Source: Streptomyces tropicalis (lineage in GTDB: Bacteria; Actinomycetota; Actinomycetes; Streptomycetales; Streptomycetaceae). Taken from it: a DNA stretch of 64,000 bases. The stretch is from assembly GCF_029269835.1 (NCBI RefSeq), contig NZ_JARJBB010000007.1, positions 124,001-188,000 on the forward strand. The letters are read 5' to 3'. Of the stretch, positions 27,353 to 36,109 are shown piece after piece; position 1 is the first letter of the stretch; every line of letters begins with the position of its first letter. The translations under genes and the position numbers were made by a program. Under the pieces are notes generated by a model that was given only the letters and a program-made list of their open reading frames with translations, ran no database searches and was not told the DNA's origin.

Positions 27353-27800
27353 GCAGCGGGACGTCGTAGAGGTCGGGGTTCCGGGGCCGGGTCATCGTGG
27401 GCGACGTGACCTCCACGATCAGCAGCTCGCTGAGGAACTGGACCTTGGCGCTGAGGAGATGGCTCGTCCTGCCATCGGCCGACTGGGCCTTCAGGCCGGC
27501 GGAGACATGGATGTGCGGGAGTATCTGTGGCCGGGTCATGGGCGAGGGTGCCGGCGCCGAACGCATCGAAGCCCAGACCGGTGCGTCCGGGTCCGCGAGC
27601 TTCTCGTAGGCATCCACGATCTCGGCCTCCGCGAAGGCTCCGATGAACGAGGGGATGTAGCCCTGCCGTATGCCGTTGTCCCGGCAGAAGGTGGACAACG
27701 CCTCGAAGAAGTCCTCCCTGCTGGGTGTTCTGCAGCAACTTGGGCAACACGGCATAGCCGACCGGCTCGACGACTATGCCCAGTCTGCGCAGACCGGGGC
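27339..27800 (-). pseudogene. PPC (DUF296) domain protein, 5' end decayed
   Basis: The minus-strand frame gives EDFFEALSTFCRDNGIRQG, SFIGAFAEAEIVDAYEK, HIHVSAGLKAQSADGRTSH and a final VQFLSELLIVEVTSP strand. This is a plant-and-prokaryote-conserved (PCC/DUF296) domain, a trimeric fold found alone in bacteria and in AT-hook proteins of plants. The expected N-terminus (RRLGIVVEPVGYAVLPKLLQ) is in another frame from ~27790 to 27730, so a one-base shift near 27720 breaks it. No start codon is evident. Its 3' end overlaps the convergent IS982 relic. Confidence 0.65.
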
Positions 27801-28033
27801 CGCAAGGGAGCAGTCCCGGAGGTGACTCGGTGGTAGGGAGTACGTCACAAAGAAGGCGAAAGCGCCGCTGCAGGTCGTAACCACCAGGTCACAGCAGGCA
27901 GTGGCGGCACACCCCGAGTAACTCAACTCAAGGATGCGCCGCTACACCGTCAGGGGCCACCGACGGAACCGAGTCCCGCCGGACCGAATGGGATCGGAGC
28001 CCTCCGGGCCGCCGCCGGCCTCCACCCCCCTAA

Positions 28034-28055
28034 GACCGTGTCCTACATGGTCTTA
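28034..28055. repeat. Extra copy of the IS5-type terminal repeat plus TTA
   Basis: The 19-bp terminal repeat of the adjacent element occurs once more at 28034-28052, directly followed by TTA and then by the true left end at 28056. This gives two identical ends in tandem. It could be the footprint of an earlier insertion, a tandem insertion that collapsed, or an assembly artefact. Confidence 0.85.
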
Positions 28056-28920
28056 GACCGTGTCCTACATGGTCGGTTGGTCGTTGAGTGCGGTATGGGG
28101 AGTGGGCGGTGGGGTTGGATCGTTCCGGATGGTCTGTGGGAGTTGGCGAGGCCGTTGCTGCCGCCTGCGCGGGTGCGACCGCAGGGCGGCGGGGTCGCGA
28201 ACATCGATGATGAGGCGGTGTTCGCCGCGATCATCGACGTGTTGGTCAGCGGCTGTGCCTGGCGGGCACTGCCGCCCTGCTAACCGGCGCGTCGAAGTCG
28301 ACCGTCCATCGCCGGTTCCTGATCTGGTCCAGAGCCGGGGTGTGGGGCCGGCTGCACCAGAGGGTTCTCCAGCTCCTGGACGAGAACGGCTTGGTGGACT
28401 TGTCCCGCGCGGTCCTCGACTCGGCTCACGTCCGCGCGAAAAAGGGGGCGAACTTGCAGGTCCGAGCCCCGTGGACCGGGGTAAGCCCGGTTCCAAGATG
28501 CACGTCCTGTCCGACGCGGACGGACTGCCCCTACGCGTCGGACTCTCCGCCGGCAACACCCACGACAGTCAGGCCCTGAAGCCGATGCTGTCCCATTTCC
28601 ACATGGGACACGAACCCCATGCCGCCGATTCCAAGCCCGTACGTCTTCATGCCGACAAGGCCTACGACATCCCTCATCTGCGACGATGGCTCTGGGGCAA
28701 GCGCATCGGCGTCCGCATCGCCCGCAAGGGCATCGACTCCAGCGAACGACTCGGCCGCCGCCGGTGGGTCATCGAACGCACCATGTCGTGGCTGACCGGC
28801 TACCGTCGCCTCAACCACCGCTACGAGCGCGAACCCGGCAACTACCTGGCGTTTCTTGGACTGGCAGCCGCCCTCTGCTGCTACAAACGGCTCCTCAAGC
28901 TGACCATGTAGGACACGGTC
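28056..28920 (+). mobile_element. Complete IS5-type element (865 bp) with 19-bp inverted repeats and TTA duplication
   Basis: Perfect 19-bp inverted repeats, GACCGTGTCCTACATGGTC at 28056-28074 and its complement at 28902-28920, bound the element. TTA flanks it on both sides (28053-28055, 28921-28923) as the target duplication. Size, repeats and the short target site fit the IS427 group of IS5. The transposase stop codon lies inside the right repeat. Confidence 0.88.
28089..28911 (+). pseudogene. IS5-family transposase, in three frames
   Basis: Segment 1 gives WIVPDGLWELARPLLPPARV ... AWRALPPC then TAA at 28281-28283. Segment 2, in another frame, gives GASKSTVHRRFLIWSRAGVW and AVLDSAHVRAKKG. 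Segment 3 gives GSKMHVLSDADGLPLRVGL, LHADKAYDIPHLRRWL and the C-terminal RRRWVIERTMSWLTGYRRLN, with the DDE triad spread over segments 2 and 3. IS427-group elements often need one programmed shift between two frames; here there appear to be two breaks (about 28283 and 28445), so this copy is probably dead unless the breaks are read errors. Confidence 0.8.
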
Positions 28921-29365
28921 TTAGTACCGCAATCGCCAGCAATCCGTAGACCATGTTTCCTCCTGAAATGGCGGGATCAAAGTGCGCCAGCCGATCGGCC
29001 TGCGGCGACCGGGACGTCAGCTTCCACGGTTCTTCCCAACGCGTTGCCCGGCACTGCGTTCCCGGTGTCTCAGCGCCGATACAGCTTCCCGAGGAGGGGA
29101 CGGCTCCAGATTCAGCCGAAGTGCCACTTTCCCGCCGATGCCCGTGAGCATGCCGGCCTCCGACGTGTGCTCGTTTTCGATTCTTGCTGGAAGGGCTGGA
29201 AGGGCCCACGCGCCGCGAGGAGCGTGGGCCCATGCCGACTGAAGGACACGCCCTCGACGGTCTGTCCCCGCTGGGTTCTGAAGTAGCGGAGCCTGCGGCT
29301 CTGCCAGTTCCCAAGTGCACGATGCGCGATGATCGGTTCCACTTCCCCCCGTACCGAGGAGCGCC
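28921..29365. other. 445-bp stretch without a supported gene
   Basis: Short frames only. No signal, domain or terminal repeat recognised. It serves as the upstream region of the carboxylesterase; GGAGCGCC precedes that gene's ATG. Confidence 0.45.
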
Positions 29366-30874
29366 ATGCATCCGGTCGTCCACACCCGATACGGCTCCGT
29401 ACGCGGCACCCTCGGCCCTTCGGGCATCGCCGCGTTCAAGGGTGTCCCCTACGCCATACCACCACTCGGCGAGCTCCGCTTCCGGCCGCCCCTGCCACCC
29501 CGGCCCTGGAACGGTGTGCGCGACGCCGTGGACTACGGCCCGACCGCTCCCAAGTCGCCCTACGCCCCGCCGTTCGACCAGCTGATCCCCGAGGTCGACA
29601 TCCCGGGCGAGGACTTCCTGAACCTGAACGTGTGGACCCCGGACCCGGCAGGCCGACTCCCGGTCATGGTATGGCTGCACGGCGGCGCTTTCGCCAACGG
29701 CTCCGGCTCTGCGCCGTGTTACGACGGCACCGCCTTCGCCCGCGACGGGGTCGTGCTGGTCACGCTCAACTACCGCCTGGGCGTCGAGGGCTTCCTGCAC
29801 CTAGCGACCGACCACAGCGAGGCGACAGCCAACCTCGGCCTGCTCGACCAGATCGCCGCGCTCGAATGGGTCCGTGACAACATCGGCGGCTTCGGCGGGG
29901 ATCCCGAGGCCGTCACCGTTTTCGGCGAGTCCGCGGGCGCCATGAGCATCGGCACGCTGCTCGCCATGCCGGCCGCCCGCGGCCTGTTCCACCGTGCCGT
30001 CCTGCAGAGCGGCGCCGCACACCACACCCTCTCGCCCACCTCCGCCGCCCTGGTCGGCAACCGGCTGGCCCAGATCCTCGGCGTGCCACCGACCCGTGCC
30101 GCCATCGGCGAGGTCCCGCCCAAGCGACTACTGCCCGCGCAACAGCGGCTGCGCGCCGAGATCTCCGCACGCCCCGACCCCCGGCTGTGGGGCGAGGCCG
30201 TGCACAACCTGATGCCATTCGAACCGGTCGTCGACGGCCGCACACTGCCGACCCCGCCCGTAGACGCGATCGACGCGGGCGCGGCCGCGGGCATTGACGT
30301 ACTGGTCGGGACCAACCGCGACGAGTATCGCCTGTTCCTCGTCCCCACCGGCATGTCGGCACTCGTCGGCGAGGAGATGCTGGAACGCGCGGCGACAGGG
30401 TACGGACTCAAGCCCGTCGAGGGTGTCGCCGCCTACCGCGCGGCCTTCGAGGAAGCCTCTCCGGGGCTGCTGCTCGCCGAGATCGCCACCGACTGGTTCT
30501 ACCGCATCCCGGCACTGCGCCTCGCCGACGCGCAGTCCCGGCACGGCGCGCGCGCCTACGTCTACGAGTTCGCCTGGCAACCCCCCACTTTCGACGGACA
30601 ACTCGGCGCCTGCCACGCGAGCGAGCTCCCGTTCGTCTTCGACGCCCTCGACGACCCCGCCTTCGTGGGGCTGCTCGGTCCGCATCCGCCCCAGCAGGTC
30701 GCCGACGCGATGCACGCCGCATGGGTGGCCTTCGCCACCGCGGGCGACCCGGGCTGGCCGCGCTACGACGCCGACCGCCCGGTGATGCGCTTCGGCGGCG
30801 CCACAGGCTTTCCTGCTGCCGTGGAGACCGACCCACGCGGAGCGCTCCGAACCTCGTGGGACGGAGTCCGCTGA
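29366..30874 (+). CDS. Type B carboxylesterase (para-nitrobenzyl esterase-like)
   Basis: 502 aa, normal length for the cholinesterase/carboxylesterase family. Motifs in order: FKGVPYAIPPLGELRFRPP, EDFLNLNVWTPD, the oxyanion-hole VMVWLHGGAFANGSG, NYRLGVEGFL, then the nucleophile elbow VTVFGESAGAMS. The acid residue is in GTNRDEYRLF and the catalytic His in GACHASELPFVFD. No signal peptide, so it is probably cytoplasmic and hydrolyses small acyl or aryl esters. The start follows GGAG. Intact and typical in codon use, unlike its IS-rich surroundings; no operon partner. Confidence 0.92.
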   Translation: MHPVVHTRYGSVRGTLGPSGIAAFKGVPYAIPPLGELRFRPPLPPRPWNGVRDAVDYGPTAPKSPYAPPFDQLIPEVDIPGEDFLNLNVWTPDPAGRLPVMVWLHGGAFANGSGSAPCYDGTAFARDGVVLVTLNYRLGVEGFLHLATDHSEATANLGLLDQIAALEWVRDNIGGFGGDPEAVTVFGESAGAMSIGTLLAMPAARGLFHRAVLQSGAAHHTLSPTSAALVGNRLAQILGVPPTRAAIGEVPPKRLLPAQQRLRAEISARPDPRLWGEAVHNLMPFEPVVDGRTLPTPPVDAIDAGAAAGIDVLVGTNRDEYRLFLVPTGMSALVGEEMLERAATGYGLKPVEGVAAYRAAFEEASPGLLLAEIATDWFYRIPALRLADAQSRHGARAYVYEFAWQPPTFDGQLGACHASELPFVFDALDDPAFVGLLGPHPPQQVADAMHAAWVAFATAGDPGWPRYDADRPVMRFGGATGFPAAVETDPRGALRTSWDGVR

Positions 30875-31008
30875 GCGAAAGGCAGAGGGTTGGTTGGGCA
30901 GCACGAGATGGATGTGACCCGCAGACGGCCTCTGACTCTGGTCGGCCGCAAAGTGCTTGCGGGATGGCGTCCGCCGTCGACGGCCGTACAGGCGCGGCGG
31001 CGGGGCGG

Positions 31009-31053
31009 GAGTTCCTCGCGGAACTCCGGCGAATACTTGCTTGGTGGCGCCAC
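31009..31053 (-). pseudogene. IS3-family OrfA N-terminal scrap
   Basis: The minus strand starts MAPPSKYSPEFREEL, the conserved opening of one group of Streptomyces IS3 OrfA proteins, and then diverges. Fifteen residues only, so this is suggestive. Confidence 0.4.
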
Positions 31054-31079
31054 TTCGTGGGCTGTTCGGGGCTGCGGCC

Positions 31080-31375
31080 GCTACAGGTCGAACTCCAGGT
31101 GCTCGATGTCCGTGAAACGGACCTCCTCGAGGCTGCCGGCTCGACGGCCGTTGTCCTGGAAGTACATGTCCTTGAGCCCCTCGGCGGCGATCTGCTACAG
31201 CTGCTGGTCGCCGGCGCCAGCCTGCTGGGCGTCGAAGAGCCGTGCGGCGTACTGCGGCGGTAGCGCGACGGTGAGGTGCCGGATGCGGGCGTCGTCGGTC
31301 GAGCCGATCGGCGCGGTGTAGCCGAGCCTGGCCCGGGTGTCGATGACGATGCCGCCGGTCGTCGCTGGCCTCGAC
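31080..31375 (-). pseudogene. Unknown gene remnant with one in-frame stop
   Basis: The minus-strand frame reads GGIVIDTRARLGYTAPIGST, ARIRHLTVALPPQYAARLFD, QQAGAGDQQL, a TAG, then QIAAEGLKDMYFQDNGRRAG and FTDIEHLEFDL. The sequence looks like a genuine decayed protein: even composition and regular helix/strand spacing. It abuts the IS21 relic and may be host sequence into which that element inserted. I do not recognise the family. Confidence 0.4.
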
Positions 31376-31379
31376 GGCG

Positions 31380-32357
31380 AAGTTGAAGCCGATCGTGGTC
31401 AGCCTGCCGTGCAGGATCCTTTCGTCTTCCGAGGTCGATCGCGGCGATCGTCTCGTTCAGTTGGTCCAGGCTCGCGACGTCAGGGACGGGGACCAGGTGC
31501 TGGCGGCGGAACCTGCCCCGCTCCTACTCGACCCCGCCCTTCTCATGGGCCCCGTCGATGCCGGGCATGCAATAGAACGCCTTGAAGCCGTAGTGCGACC
31601 GAAACGAGGTCCAGCGTTCGTTCTCCACCCGACTGCGGCCCCAGCAGACCGAGCGGACCGCGTCCTTGAGGTTGTCGTAGCGGATGTGCCGGACCGGCAC
31701 CCCGCCCAGCGCCCGAAATGCCTCCACGTGGCCTTCCAGGAACGCTTCCTGGGCCTGCGTGGCGAACACCCGATGGACCGCCTTGCCGGAGAACGACAGC
31801 CGCAGCGTGAACAGCGCGCACTTCACCGCCTGCCCGCGGACCCGCACCCAGACGTCCGCGAAGTCGACTTCCGCCTCCTCGCCGGGCAGGTGGACCTGCG
31901 GCACCATCCCCTCCAGGTGCTTGGCCTTCTCGCGCTCCTCCGCCAGGATCTGCGGACGCCGCTGGCCGACGTAGACCCGCACCGACGAGTACGACGCCTC
32001 GGTGAACGCGTGCTCGCTCGTCAGCCGCTCGAAGATCCGCTTGACCGTGTGCCGTTGCTTGCGCGGCGCGGACAGGTCCTCCCGCAGCATCGCGTCGATC
32101 CAGTCCTTCGCCGGATTCAGCACCGAGGCCCGCTGCCACCCCGCCTTGCGCTCCGGCGGCACCGCCGAACTCACCGCCCGGCGCACCGTCCGCCAGTGCA
32201 CCCCGTAACGCTCCGCCACCTGCCGCTGGAACAATTGCGGATCCTCACGCAGGTCCCGGCGGATCGATGCGAACAACTCCGCCCTCGACAACGCCAACAC
32301 GGCCTCCCTGGCCGCGAAGCGTATGGAGGCCGCCGCGTCGGCGATCGGGAGCGCCAT
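31380..32357 (-). pseudogene. istA: IS21-family transposase IstA, premature stop and 3' loss
   Basis: From ATG 32357: SRAELFASIRRDLREDP, the HTH YGVHWRTVRRAV, then KHLEGMVPQVHLPGEEAEVD. The rve DDE core follows, with Asp in EVDFADVWV, Asp in IRYDNLKDAV and Glu in GAHEKGGVE. A TAG at ~31521-31523 interrupts the conserved EKGGVE-E-GRFRR; coding resemblance then resumes (GRFRRQHLVPVPDVASLDQL ... ILHGRLTTIGFNFAVEA) before ending near 31380. No IstB helper is present. The element is inactive. Confidence 0.8.
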
Positions 32358-32450
32358 CGCCGACATGCCACGAGGCCTCTGGTGAACCTGGTGTCCGAAG
32401 CTCACAGGACCTGACGGAATCAGCCCCATCAACGTCCTTTGCCCGGCAAG

Positions 32451-32633
32451 ATGATCACCGTGCAGACGGGGACGTTGGTGGGGCTGATCAGTGGTCTGGG
32501 TGGTGCCGTCATCGGTGCAGGGGTCGAAGGCCTCGACCACCGAGGCCAGAAGCTCTTCCGCCATCTCGCCGTCGCCCAGGCCGAGAAGGCCACCGGGGCG
32601 AAGGCCAAGCGCGTACTGGTGACGGCCGCCTGA
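32451..32633 (+). CDS. Small hydrophobic ORF (doubtful)
   Basis: 60 aa: MITVQTGTLVGLISGLGGAV, then IGAGVEGLDHRGQKLFRHLA. One glycine-rich hydrophobic segment and a basic tail. The ribosome-binding site is weak and the frame lies antisense to sequence upstream of IstA. I list it because the composition looks like a small membrane peptide, but chance is a serious alternative. Confidence 0.3.
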   Translation: MITVQTGTLVGLISGLGGAVIGAGVEGLDHRGQKLFRHLAVAQAEKATGAKAKRVLVTAA

Positions 32634-32645
32634 TCTCAGGCCCAG

Positions 32646-33122
32646 CTACTTCGGCAGGATCTGACCCTGGTCCGTCACGTAGTAGCTGTTCTTGCACTCC
32701 ATGAGCGCCGACTCCGAGACGTTGTACGGGCCGCCGGCCTGCTGGTTGCAGAACTTGTTGAGTATCTGGAACTTCTGCGCGGCGGACACCCCAGCCGGCT
32801 GGTTGTTCCGCGACTGGTCGTCGACTTGCCCCTGCACCCAGGGGGCAGGGGAAGCGGGGTCCGAACTGCTGCCGGAGCCCATGAGGGCACCGCCCAGGAA
32901 GAACGAGGCAACGGCAACAGCGACGACGCCGCCCCACAGGGCCGCCGGCCGCTTCCACCAAGGCCGCTCCATCCCCACCAGGATGCGCTGGTACTCCGGG
33001 TGGTTCTCGTACTCACCCCGCCAGCCGTTCGGCGAGTCCGTCGAGTCGCCCGCCATGTGCACGGCGGGAGCGCCGGACGGGCGCGGGGGGACGTTCGGGG
33101 GAAGTGGCGACGAGTTCTCCAC
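32646..33122 (-). CDS. Single-pass membrane protein with extracytoplasmic C-terminus
   Basis: 158 aa from GTG 33122, chosen for the GAGGAG site seven bases upstream. A proline-rich cytoplasmic N-terminus is followed by one membrane segment (LWGGVVAVAVASFFLGGALM, residues ~65-84) and a ~75-aa outside domain with two cysteines (NKFCNQQAGG and MECKNSYYVTDQG). The paired cysteines suggest one disulfide. I do not recognise the family; similar short proteins are common in Streptomyces. It is divergent from the small acidic gene at 33238. Confidence 0.72.
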   Translation of the reverse strand: MENSSPLPPNVPPRPSGAPAVHMAGDSTDSPNGWRGEYENHPEYQRILVGMERPWWKRPAALWGGVVAVAVASFFLGGALMGSGSSSDPASPAPWVQGQVDDQSRNNQPAGVSAAQKFQILNKFCNQQAGGPYNVSESALMECKNSYYVTDQGQILPK

Positions 33123-33237
33123 CGTAAGCTCCTCAAAGCCCTGACCGGCAGCCAAATCGCACACAGAGAGTCGGGCCGCACAGGTTAACCACGAGACATG
33201 CTTGGAATCTACACACATGACGGAACCGTGATCTTTC

Positions 33238-33504
33238 GTGACAGCCGTCAGAACACCTCACGGAGACCCGCATAGCGTCCACAGCGTCAACCTCTCTGCC
33301 CTGTACGCGGACCTGGCAACGATGACGGATCCCCGCGAGAGCGAGCCCTCCGAGGCTCTTCTGACGATCACCGCCGGAGAGCTGGTGGACTTCGCCGACG
33401 CCGTCAGGGCGTACGAGCGCTGCCTGATGCAAGGTGGCGACCACGAGGAGGCCCGGGAGACCGCCCAGGCCCACTACGACGACTCCCGCCTCTTCAGCAC
33501 CTGA
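33238..33504 (+). CDS. Small acidic protein of unknown function
   Basis: 88 aa from GTG 33238; a shorter start at ATG 33322 (MTDPRESEPS) is equally possible. The conserved-looking part is helical: LTITAGELVDFADAVRAYER and GGDHEEARETAQAHYDDSRL. No known domain recognised. It is divergent from the membrane protein at 32646 and convergent with the microprotein gene at 33537. Its stop codon lies in the left arm of a shared terminator hairpin. Confidence 0.6.
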   Translation: MTAVRTPHGDPHSVHSVNLSALYADLATMTDPRESEPSEALLTITAGELVDFADAVRAYERCLMQGGDHEEARETAQAHYDDSRLFST

Positions 33505-33528
33505 CGCTCCGCTGACACAGAGCGTCAG
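33501..33528. terminator. Bidirectional hairpin terminator
   Basis: Perfect 9-bp arms CTGACGCTC (33501-33509) and GAGCGTCAG (33520-33528) around a 10-nt loop, between two convergent small genes. It can serve both strands. Confidence 0.7.
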
Positions 33529-33536
33529 GCCGTTGC

Positions 33537-33641
33537 TCAGCGATGCCCCCGGTCCTGGCAGTCGCATCCAGCGTTGGTCTGATCGCACTGCTGGTGGTTG
33601 CCGTATTTGCACCACGTGCAGGTGCCGTATCCGTTCCCCAT
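33537..33641 (-). CDS. Cysteine-rich 34-aa microprotein
   Basis: Starts at ATG 33641 after a very strong AGGGGAGGGG ribosome-binding site eight bases upstream and ends at TGA 33537-33539. Five of 34 residues are Cys: a CTWC pair at 8-11, Cys 19, and a CDC pair at 26-28, with His 16 and His 33. The CxxC-x7-C-x6-CxC pattern is that of a small zinc-binding knuckle. Too short for standard gene calling. Coding status is supported by the strong SD, the clean stop, and a shared terminator 9 nt beyond. Function unknown. Confidence 0.6.
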   Translation of the reverse strand: MGNGYGTCTWCKYGNHQQCDQTNAGCDCQDRGHR

Positions 33642-33862
33642 GCTTGATCCCCTCCCCTCTTGCGCCTTCGCATCATGACAGCGATCAAGGTCAAGAAGAG
33701 ATCAAAATTTGTACTGACGGCCGTCGGTGCCTGACAGTCACAACGCGGGGCTCTTCGACTGTTGCTGCGGCAGTTCACCGTTGGCGTCGGGCTCCAGGAG
33801 AGGGCTGGCCGGCTTGAGCAGCTCACCCAGCTCCGGGAGCTTCGCAGCGGAGAACTTCAGGA

Positions 33863-34738
33863 TCAACGCGGCTTGCAGATGGGCCTTTGGGCAAAACCCA
33901 CGGCCTTCGGGAAGAGCAGCACCAGCCCGGTGCACACCCCGACCACCAGCGCCACCAGCTGTACGGCGGCCAGCACCACGCCTACTAACGACAGCAGCGA
34001 CAGCAGAGCCCCGGCACCCAGCATCCGCAGACGCCTGCCCATCGCTCCCCCGTCGCACACCACCACCGGCGCGTCCTGGCGGCCCAGCAGCAGCCGCGTC
34101 CAGCACCCGTGCACACACAGCACCAGCGGCCCGACCGTCAGCCCCGTCACAAGCGACACCAGCCCAGCCCCGCCCACCACCGCTGCACCGGCCCACACCG
34201 TCCCCGGCAGGCCGACACCGCCTACCGCCCGGCACAGACCCGCGACCATCGCATACAGACCGCCGGCCACCAACCCCAGCGGCAGCGACGCCACCGGAAC
34301 CCCGACGAATGGGTCGAACAGCAGGAAGGCCAGGTCCCGTCTCGTCGCCGGATCCCGCCGCAGCTGCCGCACCCGCCTCCGGCGCAACACCGCGCCGTAC
34401 GAGGCGTACAGATGCCTGCCGTCGCGGTACAGCCCACTGTCACGCGGGCGGGGCTCCGGTGACTCGGGAAGGTAGGGATCACCAACGGGCACCTCCGACC
34501 ACCGCCCGGCCAACTCGCGCCGCAACCGCGGCAGCCGCCGGCACAGGTCCAGCGCGCCCACCGCGCCCACGCTGGCCGCGACCGCGGCCGGCAGCAGGAC
34601 CAGCAGCCCCACCAGCCCCAGCGCCGCGAGTACCACGCCGCGCAGTGGCCCCGTCCCGTGGGCCCGCAGGCCTGTCAGCGCGGCGACCACTCCGGTCGGC
34701 GCCCCGCGTTGTTTTTTCCGGGTGTTCGGTGCCAGCAC
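33863..34738 (-). CDS. Membrane protein with histidine-kinase-type sensor domain
   Basis: 291 aa. Four or so membrane segments in two pairs (VVLAALGLVGLLVLLPAAVA; PLGLVAGGLYAMVAGL; GLVSLVTGLTVGPLVL; SLVGVVLAAVQLVALVVG) flank the cytoplasmic stretch GLYRDGRHLYASYGAVLRR and DLAFLLFDPFVGVPVA. This arrangement resembles the N-terminal 'putative sensor' domain (PF13796) of actinobacterial histidine kinases, but no kinase domain follows. Either a stand-alone sensor-type protein or a kinase gene truncated after its sensor. Beyond the stop, another frame (33738-33860) remains open for ~40 residues, hinting at a frameshifted tail. Confidence 0.6.
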   Translation of the reverse strand: MLAPNTRKKQRGAPTGVVAALTGLRAHGTGPLRGVVLAALGLVGLLVLLPAAVAASVGAVGALDLCRRLPRLRRELAGRWSEVPVGDPYLPESPEPRPRDSGLYRDGRHLYASYGAVLRRRRVRQLRRDPATRRDLAFLLFDPFVGVPVASLPLGLVAGGLYAMVAGLCRAVGGVGLPGTVWAGAAVVGGAGLVSLVTGLTVGPLVLCVHGCWTRLLLGRQDAPVVVCDGGAMGRRLRMLGAGALLSLLSLVGVVLAAVQLVALVVGVCTGLVLLFPKAVGFAQRPICKPR

Positions 34739-34969
34739 CGCGCCAGTCTCCCACTGCCCATTCGAGCCTCGCTCGCCCCAATCTCGTGAGGAGAACGGTC
34801 TCCCCCACTGAAGACGGTCATGACAAGCTCCCCATGTTGATCAGAATCTCGTGGGGTCCACGCGTCGAGGTGTGGCGGGCGTGCTGGCCGGCGGAGTATC
34901 CGCGCACGATGTGGGGCTGGCGTTGTCGGCGGTGGAAGAATCTGCGGGTTCCGGCGACGAGTTCGGCCT

Positions 34970-35216
34970 GGGCTCACGCAATCTGCCACGGCGGCCGGGG
35001 CCAGATCCGCCAGGCACACCTGGGCGCCGCCGTCGCCCACCTCCACGCCGAGGGCCACGACATCAAGGACGAGGACGTGGCCCGCATCTCCCTGCTCAAG
35101 GACAGGCACATCAACTTCCTGGGCCGCTACCTGTTCAACATGCGGACCCGGGTCACGGGCTGCGCCCCTTCCAGGACCTGGATGCCATCGAGGATGACAC
35201 CGACGACGGAGGCTGA
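34970..35216 (+). pseudogene. Tn3-family transposase, C-terminal fragment
   Basis: The plus-strand frame reads GRGQIRQAHLGAAVAHLHAE, then EDVARISLLKDRHINFLGRY, the conserved DDE_Tnp_Tn3 ending (LR..GH...EED.ARLSPL.H.HIN.LGRY). Compared with full proteins, about 20 residues between AHL and AAVAHL are deleted, and a shift near 35160 moves to LRPFQDLDAIEDDTDDGG. The body of the ~1000-aa transposase is absent. Confidence 0.72.
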
Positions 35217-36109
35217 GCGACTGCCCGTACCTGTTTGCAAGCATGGCCAGCGGCTTTCGAGTCCTTGGAGGTGCTGGGCGACCGGGAGCTCCACCGATGT
35301 GTCCTTGCGGTACCGGCCGGCTGTCTGCCTCTCTGCCGCCGTCGACGGCGAGTGTCTCTGGGCTGTCCGAAGGTCCCCGAGGTCGGCCAAAGGCGACCGA
35401 CAGTGACAGGTGAGCCGCAGCCTGCAGCAGCGAAACCCCAGGTCAGATCCCCCTGGCCATACGAGCTTCCATCCAGGGGTGGCCGGTCAGGCAATATAGG
35501 GTGTTACTCACCGAGTACAACCGCTCTGCCAGGAACCGTGTCCGCTGCGAGCACCTCCAGTCGTTCGACTACATGGCGGCGCGATGGTTCGCTGCCGCAG
35601 CTACGAATGAATCCATTTTGCCGTCCTCGACGCCTCTGACCGTTGCGTCAACTCCGCCTCGTTTACTGCCTCCTCGATGATGATGGAGGCATCGCCGGGG
35701 CCCGGAGCGGTGCAGGCTCCTCCTGGCATCGGATGATGCGTACGAGCCGCATGAGGACGCTGGGCACGACCTGGCATCGTTCCTGACGGGCGAGCTGGCC
35801 GTGACCGCCGCGAGCTTCGTCCAGACGGCTGTCGCGACCGCGCAGCCCCATGAGCTGGTCCCCGACGGTCCGCCCCAGCGCCGCCGCGAACACCGGCACC
35901 GCCACGATCCGCACCGAGCGCCGGCGCTGCGTCTTCATCGCCGACCTCCGCACCTGACGCGCCGCGCGCCAAGGGCCCGCTTTCGACCGGGGACGGGCCT
36001 TCACTCATGCCCGGCCTCACTCGTTCCGGTCACAACCCCGTCACGCGGACCACGCGCCCGCCCACAAGCCCCGTACGCTCGCCCCTCACGAAACAACCAT
36101 GGGGGGATC
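35217..36109. other. 893-bp stretch without a supported gene
   Basis: Frames are short and lack signals. The stretch between ~35460 and 35660 is locally less GC-rich. The last ~100 bp form the upstream region of the PASTA lipoprotein gene, whose ribosome-binding site is a run of six Gs. Decayed mobile DNA is likely but not shown. Confidence 0.4.

Noticed and set aside
32439..32633. Small hydrophobic ORF as a toxin peptide
   Set aside because: No antitoxin RNA or partner visible and weak ribosome-binding site; kept only as a low-confidence ORF.
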